Assembly (NCBI GenBank): GCA_003452185.1
Contig: DMJJ01000444.1
Location: 1-6,129 of the forward strand
DNA: 6,129 nt
Source of the DNA: Verrucomicrobiales bacterium
Lineage (GTDB): Bacteria; Verrucomicrobiota; Verrucomicrobiia; Limisphaerales; UBA11320
Direction of reading: 5' to 3'
The stretch's first letter is position 1. Each line of letters begins with the position of its first letter. Shown one piece after another: positions 1-6,129 of the stretch. The translations under genes and the position numbers were made by a program. Below the pieces are notes generated by a model that was given only the letters and a program-made list of their open reading frames with translations, did no database searches and was not told the DNA's origin.

Positions 1-2798
1 ATCACGTCCAGGTTGTGCTCGATCACCAGCAGGGTGTTCCCCGGGGCCCTCAGCTTGAAGAGCACCTCGAGAAGCTTCGCCACATCATGGAAGTGAAGCC
101 CCGTGGTCGGTTCATCCAGGATGTAAAGGGTCTTCCCTGTCGCCTTGCGGCTCAACTCGGAGGCGAGCTTCAGCCGCTGGGCCTCCCCTCCGCTCAGGGT
201 CGTGGCCGACTGGCCGAGCCGGAGATACCCCAGGCCCACCTCCGCCAGCACCAGGCACGGTTCATAAATCTGCGGGACGGAACGGAAAAACGTCACTGCC
301 TCATCCACGGTCATCGCCAGGACGTCGGCGATGTTCATCCCCTTGTACGAGATCTCCAGGGTCTCGCGGTTGTAGCGCCGTCCGCTGCACCCCTCGCAGG
401 TGACGTACACCGGGGGGAGGAAATGCATCTCGATCTTGATCAGGCCGTCCCCCTGGCACTTCTCGCATCGCCCCCCCTTGATGTTGAAGCTGAAGCGGCC
501 CGCGTTGTAGCCGCGGACCTTCGCCGAGGGGAGGCGGGCAAACAGATCCCGGATCTGGTTGAAAATCCCGGTATACGTGGCGGGGTTGCTCCGGGGGGTG
601 CGGCCGATCGGGGTCTGGTCGACCACGATCACCTTGTCGAAGAGCTCGTGGCCCGTCAGGGCGCGGTGGGCCCCGGGGCGTTCCTTCGACCCGTAGTGGA
701 GGCGGAACAGGGCCCGACGCAGGATGTCATCCACGATCGTGCTCTTGCCCGAGCCGCTCACCCCCGTGACGCAGGTCATGAGGCCCACGGGGACCCGGAA
801 GTCGACATTCTTGAGGTTGTTCTCGCACGCCCCCTGCACCTCGAGCCATCCCCGTTCCTTTGACGGCTTGATCCGGGCCTTCGGAACCGGGATCGATAGC
901 TCCCCGCTGAGGTATTTGCCGGTCAGGGAGCGGGGGGCCCGGAGCACCTCGGCCACGGTCCCCGCGGCGACCACCTCCCCGCCGCGGACCCCGGCCCCAG
1001 GGCCCAGGTCGACAACATAGTCGGCGCTCCGGATCGTGTCCTCGTCGTGCTCCACAACCAGGACCGAGTTCCCCAGGTCCCTCAGGTGGGTCAGGGTTTG
1101 GAGCAGGCGGTCGTTGTCCCGCTGGTGAAGCCCGATGCTCGGCTCGTCCAGGATGTAGAGCACCCCCACGAGCCCCGCGCCGATCTGCGTCGCCAGCCGG
1201 ATCCGCTGGGCCTCCCCACCGCTCAGGGTGCCGCTTTCACGGTCGAGGGTGAGGTAGCCGAGTCCCACGTTTTGGAGGAACCCCAGGCGGGAACGGATCT
1301 CGCGAATGACCTCCGAGGCCACCTTCTGCTGGTACTCGGTGAGGGTGAGGCTTGAGAGATAGGCGTCCGCCTGGTCGATCGACAGGGCGCAAAGCTCCAT
1401 GATCGAGAGGCCGGGAAGGGGGGGCAGGGAAGGGTTGCGGGAGCGCAGCGCCGCGGCGGCCTCACCCTGCCCGAGTCGCACGCTGAGGATCTCGGGCTTC
1501 AGGCGCTGCCCATGGCAGGCGTCGCAGAAGGTGGGGCTCATGAACCCCTTGATTCGGTTGCGGGTGAATTCGCTTTCGCTCTCGCTCATCAACCGCTGGA
1601 GGTTGGGGATCACCCCCTCGAATGGTTTTGAGCTGGCGGAGACATTCCCCCCGCGGAACATGTGAAACTCGATCGGCGTCTCGCCCGTTCCCCAGAGGAG
1701 CGATTTCTTGAAGCTGTCCGGCAGGTCCCGGTACGGCACCTCGAGGCTGACCTCGAAATGCCGCGCGATCCCCTTGAGCATCGCCTTGTAGTAGCTGATC
1801 ATCCGCTTGCCCCCGCGCCGCCAGGGAAGCACAGCCCCCTGGTCGAGGGTCTTGGCGGGATCGGGGATGATGAGCAGCTCGTCAAAGACCATCTTTTGCC
1901 CCAGCCCGTGGCAGACGGGGCAGGCACCGACGGGCGAGTTGAAGGAGAAATGCTTGGGAGTCACCGGCTCGAAGCTCTGGCCCGTGGCAGGGCTGTAGGC
2001 CCGGTTCGAGTGAAGCGTCTGTGTCCAGAGATTGGAGTCGGGCGGCGGCGCGCCGGCAGCGGGATCGGCCGGGGGTTGGTGCAGCGAGATCAGCCGTCCC
2101 TCCCCCCACTTCAGGGCGGTCTCAACCGAGTCCCCGAGCCTGACCCGGATCTTGTCGTCGATGACGAGGCGGTCGACCACCACGTCGATGGTGTGGCGGC
2201 CCTTGGGGTCGAGCTTGGCCCGGAGGTTGCCCCCCAGTTCCACGAGTTCGCCATCGATGCGCGCCCGAACGAATCCCTCCCGACCCAGCCGCTCCAGGAC
2301 ATCGCGGAACTCCCCCTTCTGATCCTGAACCACGGGGGCCAGGATCATGACCTTCGTTTTCGGCGGCAGGGCCAGTAGCTTGTCGACGATGTCGCTGGTG
2401 GTCTGTGGGATGACCGCCACGCCGGACACGGGGCAGTAGCGCTGCCCGACGTTGGCGAAGAGCAGCCGCAGGTAGTCGTAGATCTCTGTCGTGGTGGCGA
2501 TCGTCGATCGCGGCGTCGCCCCGGCCCCCTGCTGCTCGATGGCGATCGCCGGGGAAAGCCCCTCCAGGTAATCGACCTCGGGCTTCTGCATCTGGTCGAG
2601 GAACTGCCGGGCGTAGACCGAGAGCGACTCCACGTACTTCCGCTGCCCCTCCGCATAGATGGTGTCGAAGGCGAGGGAGGACTTCCCGGAGCCACTCAGC
2701 CCCGTGATCACCACGAGCTTGTGCCGGGGGATCTCAAGCGTGACGTTCTTGAGGTTGTGCTCCCGCGCCCCTCCGATCCTGATTACATCCTGCGCCAT
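1..2798 (-). CDS. uvrA: UvrA, excinuclease ABC subunit A (3' end outside window)
   Basis: UvrA is the cytoplasmic ABC-type ATPase that, as a dimer, finds bulky DNA lesions and loads UvrB in nucleotide excision repair. The frame is open from the ATG at 2798 to the window edge, giving 932 residues; E. coli UvrA has 940, and alignment suggests about 40 more residues lie outside. Seen in order: Walker A GLSGSGKS (33-40); the UvrB-binding region with ARIDGE (about 125-250); FSFNSP followed by C293-x2-C296; C425-x2-C428; signature LSGGEAQR (525-532); Walker B ILDEP with D551/E552; second Walker A GVSGSGKS (679-686, K685); the C-terminal zinc finger C778-x2-C781-x19-C801-x2-C804; second LSGGEAQR (from 868); and Walker B D895/E896. 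The last visible residues, VIEHNLDV, contain the switch histidine of cassette II. The ATG is supported because family homology (IRIGGAREHNLKN) begins within five residues. An oddity is that the usual CPxC pair before FSFN is SPAT (269-272), and the first CPxC is CPVS (122-125). No frameshift is seen. Identity is secure. Confidence 0.98.
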   Translation of the reverse strand, partial: MAQDVIRIGGAREHNLKNVTLEIPRHKLVVITGLSGSGKSSLAFDTIYAEGQRKYVESLSVYARQFLDQMQKPEVDYLEGLSPAIAIEQQGAGATPRSTIATTTEIYDYLRLLFANVGQRYCPVSGVAVIPQTTSDIVDKLLALPPKTKVMILAPVVQDQKGEFRDVLERLGREGFVRARIDGELVELGGNLRAKLDPKGRHTIDVVVDRLVIDDKIRVRLGDSVETALKWGEGRLISLHQPPADPAAGAPPPDSNLWTQTLHSNRAYSPATGQSFEPVTPKHFSFNSPVGACPVCHGLGQKMVFDELLIIPDPAKTLDQGAVLPWRRGGKRMISYYKAMLKGIARHFEVSLEVPYRDLPDSFKKSLLWGTGETPIEFHMFRGGNVSASSKPFEGVIPNLQRLMSESESEFTRNRIKGFMSPTFCDACHGQRLKPEILSVRLGQGEAAAALRSRNPSLPPLPGLSIMELCALSIDQADAYLSSLTLTEYQQKVASEVIREIRSRLGFLQNVGLGYLTLDRESGTLSGGEAQRIRLATQIGAGLVGVLYILDEPSIGLHQRDNDRLLQTLTHLRDLGNSVLVVEHDEDTIRSADYVVDLGPGAGVRGGEVVAAGTVAEVLRAPRSLTGKYLSGELSIPVPKARIKPSKERGWLEVQGACENNLKNVDFRVPVGLMTCVTGVSGSGKSTIVDDILRRALFRLHYGSKERPGAHRALTGHELFDKVIVVDQTPIGRTPRSNPATYTGIFNQIRDLFARLPSAKVRGYNAGRFSFNIKGGRCEKCQGDGLIKIEMHFLPPVYVTCEGCSGRRYNRETLEISYKGMNIADVLAMTVDEAVTFFRSVPQIYEPCLVLAEVGLGYLRLGQSATTLSGGEAQRLKLASELSRKATGKTLYILDEPTTGLHFHDVAKLLEVLFKLRAPGNTLLVIEHNLDV

Positions 2799-2820
2799 GT
2801 AGAGTGATGCGGGGCTGCTC
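2799..2820 (-). other. 22-base gap between the cytochrome gene and uvrA
   Basis: This is the only non-coding stretch in the window. Read on the coding strand it separates the TGA of the upstream gene (2823-2821) from the ATG of uvrA (2798-2796). It holds no recognisable -35/-10 promoter and no inverted repeat long enough for a terminator. There is no AGGAGG-like ribosome binding site at the usual distance; the nearest purine-rich piece, GAGCAG, ends about 16 bases before the ATG, which is too far to be convincing. The short gap with no terminator suggests co-transcription, with uvrA translated by a weak or non-Shine-Dalgarno mechanism or by reinitiation. That is inference; a promoter inside the upstream coding region cannot be excluded. 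Confidence 0.6.
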
Positions 2821-5800
2821 TCAACGCGGGAGGGTCGGGGGGGCCGAGACCCACTGGACGGTGTTCACGAGGAGTTGCTTGTACGCCGGGTGATCGTGGG
2901 CGATGCCGTCGTGTCCCAGGGTGATGTTGGCGATCCGTGCCCGCGGGTGGGGCGTGGTCCAGACGACGGGGTAGGTTTTCCCCGTCGCCAGGTTCTTCCC
3001 CACCGCAAGCACATGGACCGGGCTCGACAGGGGATCCTGGGCGAAGTGATAGAGCTCATCCGAGACCCGGAAGGTCCTCGGCACCCCCCGCATCATCGGA
3101 TGCTCCGGGTCGGTAACCGTGACCTCGAACTCCCCGTACTTGTCATGGCTGCGCGCCCCACCCCCCACGAACCGGCGGTTCCACTCGGGCCAGTCGCCCC
3201 AGATATACCAGTTGCCGGGGTGGATCAGCACCAGCCCCTTCCCCGAGTCGGCAAAGTCCATCAGCCGCTTTCGAAGGACAGGGTCCTTCTGGTCCTGGTT
3301 GGCACTCCAGGCCAGGACCTCCACGGTGTCGAGCGCCGGGATTACGTCGGCGTATCGCTCGGTGTAGTTGACCGAGAGGCCCTGCGCCGCCTTGAGGGTG
3401 GCGACATCCGCCAGGTTGAACCAGCGGTTGAAGTCGTGGGAGCTTCCCCCCCCGACGAGCAGCGTGCGGGTGCCCGGGGCCCACTCCAGGGGCCGGGCCG
3501 GCGCCGGGGGGGCGGACGCCGTGACCGGCTGCGCTGCCTCCCGGCGGGGTGCCCCCACCTCGGCGGTGATGGCGACGAAGGTCGGGGCGACCAGGTTGTC
3601 GAAACTCTCCAGGCGGAGGCTCGCGATCGGCCCGGGACGGTGGAGCTCGCGCGTGAAATAGCGGACCTGCTGCCCCCGCGGGACAAGATCCGGCACGAGC
3701 TTCGACCCGGGGACCTCGGGCATCCCGTTGTAGTCCGCGAACTCAACCCCGTTCGTGAAGGTCATCTCCTCGGTCTCCCCTCCCGGGTAGGTCACCGTGA
3801 GCCTGGCGGCGGGCATGCCCCGGTTTTCACCGCAGCAGGGAAAGCCCCATCCTGCGACGCCGCCAAGGATGTGCAGGCGGTTTGCCGTCACACCCGGGGT
3901 TTCAATCTCGACCCGCTGGGGAAGGGTCTTCGCAAACCCGCTCCCCCCCTTGAGCACGATCACATTCTTCCCTCCGGGGGACTTGGTGGGCGAGAGGATC
4001 TCAAACGGCACCCCGTCGGCCTGCACCATCCCGAAGCGACGGAACTTCAGGGTCTCATCCACGCTCTCCTGCCCGAGGTAGATCCCCTTGGTGGAGTCGG
4101 CGGTGAAGGCCTTGCGGAGGTCGAGCACACGGAAGCGGGAATCCCCCGCCGTCACGAACGCGAGCAGGTCGCGCAGCCCCTCGGCCCCCAGGGCCTCAAA
4201 CCCCTCGGGCATCAGGGACCGGCCGGTGTTGCGCTGTGTCTTGATCTGGTCCCGCTTGAGCTCCATCTCCCCGGCGGCGTTCCGGACGAACACGGCGCTC
4301 TTGTTCTCCCGCGCGATGATCCCGTCGTACGACTCGCCATCCTTGGTCTCGAAGTTCCATGCCGCGAAGCTCGGGTCAACCTCCCGGTTCGGGTCGAGAA
4401 TATGCACCAGGAGCTCCGCAGCCCCGTGGGCTCCCATGCCGGTCAGGACGGGGCCGACCTCCTTCCCCTCGTCGTTGAGCCGGTGGCACGTGGCGCAGTT
4501 CTGGGTGAAGAGGGCGTGGCCCTTGGCGACATCCCCGGGCTTCGTGACCTCGGGGGTGAGGCGGGTGATGACCGCCTGCTTCTCCTTGGCCTCCGGCCCG
4601 CGCAACTCGTCGATAACCTCCGCGGCCCGGCGGGCGACCGCTGCGTCGGGGTGGTACCGGAGCCGATGCAGCCCGGCAGGCCCGAGCAGCGTGGCCGGCA
4701 CCTTCCCCTCCTTCAGGGCGGTCAGGAGGGAGGTGGACCAGTCCGCGCGCTTCAGCACCTGGTTGAACACCGAGGTCTGGAGCTCGGCCGGAAGCCCCGC
4801 GTAGGCGCCAACCAGCACCGGGCCCGCGGCGGCCTCCCCGGTCTCACCCAGGGCCCGGACAATCCGCTCCTTGAGGAGCGCGGGCTCCTGCCCCGCGAGC
4901 AGGACCCCCATCGAGGGGAGGATGTCGGGGCTCAGCTGGCGGACCCCGATCAGGGTGGCGGCCGCCTGGGCCCGTTCACCCTCGGGCTGGGCGGAGTTTC
5001 GGACCTGAGCCTGCAGAGAGGCGACGACCGACTTCACCTCCGTGGCGAGGGTCGATTGCTTGTCCCACCGGGCGGCGAGGGGCAGCACGGCGAGCCGGAG
5101 CCCCGTCTCCTCCGAGGCGAGCAGCGAGGCAAACGCCCCCTTGAGTCCATCGGTCCAGGCCGGGATTCCCTCCGGCTTCATCGACCGCGTGAATCCCTCC
5201 AGGGCGGCGCGCTTCAGGAGCGGGCTTCCCGCCCGGTCCCCGAAGGCCGTGATCAGCTCGGCCGCCAGGGCCGGCTTTCCGGTCGAGGCGACGAGGGATC
5301 CGAGCGACTCTGCCAGGCCGCGGAGCGGCGCGGGGTCCGTCGCTGCGATGGCGCTCTTGAGCGTCGCCACCGGCGCCGAGGCCGCCACCGCCATTGCGGC
5401 CGCCTCGAGCCATGGGTCCTTGAGGGTGGGGTAGAGGGCGACGAGGTCGGGCGCGATCGAGTCCCCGGGCTTCGACGCACTCAGGGCCGCCAGGGCCTGG
5501 AGCTGCAGGGCGGGGGAGTCGCCCCGGGCCACCTGCATGAGGGCTTTCTCCAGGGTCGGCTTCCCGGCCGCGGTGGCGGGAGCGGCCCCCGCGATGCGGG
5601 CCGCGGTCTTGCGGACAGCCAACTCAGGACTCCCGAGCGCCGCCACGAGCACCGGGGCCTCCACCCCGTAGAGCTGCTCGGCGATCCAGAGCGCGTGCAC
5701 CCGGGCGATCGGGTCCGCCTTCTCGTTCGAGGCAAGACGGCTGATCTCCACGTTGCCACGCTCTACCAGGAGTCGATGGGCGTTCATCCGGACCGCGCGG

Positions 5801-6129
5801 TTCGGGTGGGCCAGCGCGGCCATCAGGTCCTCGGGGGAGGTGGGGGAGAGCTTCGCCGCGGGGAGGGGGCGCGCCTCCCGGTGGTCAACCTTCCAGACCC
5901 GTCCGAAGTAGTGGTCCCGGTCGGGCCGAACCGCCGCGTTCACCCCGTTGTGCTCCGGCCCGCGGGTGTCGTTGTGAATCACCGCTTGGTTGTAAAAGTC
6001 CAGGACGTAGAGCGCCCCGTCGGGCCCGATCCGCGTTTCAATCGGACGGAACCAGAGGTCGTGCGATCCGATGAACTCCTCGGTCCGCAGCTTGTGCCCC
6101 TCGTACCCGGCCCCCTTCGTCCCGATGGC
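2821..6129 (-). CDS. PVC-type membrane-bound dehydrogenase-like protein: propeller end, HEAT-like repeats, cytochrome c and ThuA-like domain (5' end outside window)
   Basis: This is a large multidomain haem protein, probably exported, since covalent haem attachment occurs outside the cytoplasm. The frame runs unbroken from the edge to TGA (2823-2821), giving 1102 residues; numbering starts at the edge. Residues 1-83 match the end of a sorbosone-dehydrogenase-like beta-propeller (WFRPIETRIGPDGALYVLDF, then YFGRVWKVDH). Residues about 94-515 are Ala/Leu-rich paired helices like HEAT repeats. Residues about 530-660 are a PVC-type cytochrome c domain with C545-A-T-C548-H549, ILDPNREVDPS and the probable axial methionine M640 in RSLMPEGFE. 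Residues about 665-858 look like a beta-sandwich, with GGVAGWGFPCCGENRG around C765/C766. A Pro/Ala linker (859-885) leads to a ThuA-like domain (about 887-1097) with GGGSSHDF, HPGNWYIWGDWPEWNRRF, DELYHF and GHDGIAHDHP. The GTG at 5982 is not the start, because propeller sequence continues through it. By family the propeller may oxidise a sugar or alcohol and pass electrons to the haem; substrate is unknown. uvrA follows after 22 bases. Confidence 0.9.
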   Translation of the reverse strand, partial: AIGTKGAGYEGHKLRTEEFIGSHDLWFRPIETRIGPDGALYVLDFYNQAVIHNDTRGPEHNGVNAAVRPDRDHYFGRVWKVDHREARPLPAAKLSPTSPEDLMAALAHPNRAVRMNAHRLLVERGNVEISRLASNEKADPIARVHALWIAEQLYGVEAPVLVAALGSPELAVRKTAARIAGAAPATAAGKPTLEKALMQVARGDSPALQLQALAALSASKPGDSIAPDLVALYPTLKDPWLEAAAMAVAASAPVATLKSAIAATDPAPLRGLAESLGSLVASTGKPALAAELITAFGDRAGSPLLKRAALEGFTRSMKPEGIPAWTDGLKGAFASLLASEETGLRLAVLPLAARWDKQSTLATEVKSVVASLQAQVRNSAQPEGERAQAAATLIGVRQLSPDILPSMGVLLAGQEPALLKERIVRALGETGEAAAGPVLVGAYAGLPAELQTSVFNQVLKRADWSTSLLTALKEGKVPATLLGPAGLHRLRYHPDAAVARRAAEVIDELRGPEAKEKQAVITRLTPEVTKPGDVAKGHALFTQNCATCHRLNDEGKEVGPVLTGMGAHGAAELLVHILDPNREVDPSFAAWNFETKDGESYDGIIARENKSAVFVRNAAGEMELKRDQIKTQRNTGRSLMPEGFEALGAEGLRDLLAFVTAGDSRFRVLDLRKAFTADSTKGIYLGQESVDETLKFRRFGMVQADGVPFEILSPTKSPGGKNVIVLKGGSGFAKTLPQRVEIETPGVTANRLHILGGVAGWGFPCCGENRGMPAARLTVTYPGGETEEMTFTNGVEFADYNGMPEVPGSKLVPDLVPRGQQVRYFTRELHRPGPIASLRLESFDNLVAPTFVAITAEVGAPRREAAQPVTASAPPAPARPLEWAPGTRTLLVGGGSSHDFNRWFNLADVATLKAAQGLSVNYTERYADVIPALDTVEVLAWSANQDQKDPVLRKRLMDFADSGKGLVLIHPGNWYIWGDWPEWNRRFVGGGARSHDKYGEFEVTVTDPEHPMMRGVPRTFRVSDELYHFAQDPLSSPVHVLAVGKNLATGKTYPVVWTTPHPRARIANITLGHDGIAHDHPAYKQLLVNTVQWVSAPPTLPR

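Noticed and set aside
15..863. A 282-codon open frame on the plus strand
   Set aside because: It lies wholly antisense to uvrA cassette II, whose frame carries the conserved Walker, signature and zinc motifs. Its product is rich in Arg, Pro, Leu and His with no recognisable domain, as expected of a GC-rich antisense shadow.
1662..2378. A 238-codon open frame on the plus strand
   Set aside because: It is antisense to the UvrB-binding and insertion regions of uvrA, with low-complexity composition and no recognisable motif.
1..2798. uvrA as a broken gene or a UvrA2-type paralogue
   Set aside because: The frame is continuous from the ATG to the edge, both ATPase cassettes have all key motifs, and the UvrB-binding region that UvrA2-type proteins lack is present.
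4088..4804. A 238-codon open frame on the plus strand
   Set aside because: It is antisense to the cytochrome c domain and the end of the HEAT-like region; its Ser/Arg-rich product is typical of an antisense frame.
5980..5982. GTG as the start codon of the large cytochrome-containing protein
   Set aside because: The frame stays open upstream to the window edge, and the 49 codons before the GTG encode conserved propeller sequence (WFRPIETRIGPDG, LYVLDFYNQA), so this codon is an internal valine.
2821..6129. A defence or otherwise new multi-gene system
   Set aside because: Both genes belong to recognisable families, and no nuclease, reverse transcriptase, toxin-antitoxin pair, repeat array or mobile element signature is visible on either strand.

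Overview
The window contains two genes, both read right to left on the minus strand and both cut by a window edge. There is almost no non-coding DNA. The sequence is GC-rich, and long antisense open frames on the plus strand are by-products of that composition.

Right part (2821-6129): the C-terminal 1102 residues of a very large, probably exported multidomain protein of the type abundant in the Planctomycetes-Verrucomicrobia-Chlamydiae (PVC) superphylum. In order it shows the end of a sorbosone-dehydrogenase-like beta-propeller, a long alpha-helical HEAT-like region, a PVC-type c-type cytochrome domain with one CxxCH haem motif, a beta-sandwich domain and a ThuA-like domain at the C-terminus. 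Its N-terminus and signal peptide lie outside the window. The open frame continues past a GTG at 5982 to the edge, so that GTG is not the true start.

Left part (1-2798): uvrA, the ATPase and damage-recognition subunit of the UvrABC nucleotide excision repair nuclease. It has 932 codons from its ATG and lacks only its extreme C-terminus. Both ABC ATPase cassettes look complete. Several cysteine positions that bind zinc in other UvrA proteins are replaced: a CPxC motif is SPAT at 269-272, and another is CPVS at 122-125.

The genes are separated by 22 bases with no visible promoter, terminator or strong Shine-Dalgarno sequence, so they may share a transcript. One is cytoplasmic DNA repair and the other probably periplasmic redox or carbohydrate metabolism, so a shared pathway is not evident. 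The PVC-type cytochrome architecture points to a member of the PVC group, Verrucomicrobiota or Planctomycetota. I lean to Verrucomicrobiota, but the window alone cannot settle it. I see no RNA gene, mobile element, CRISPR array or defence system.
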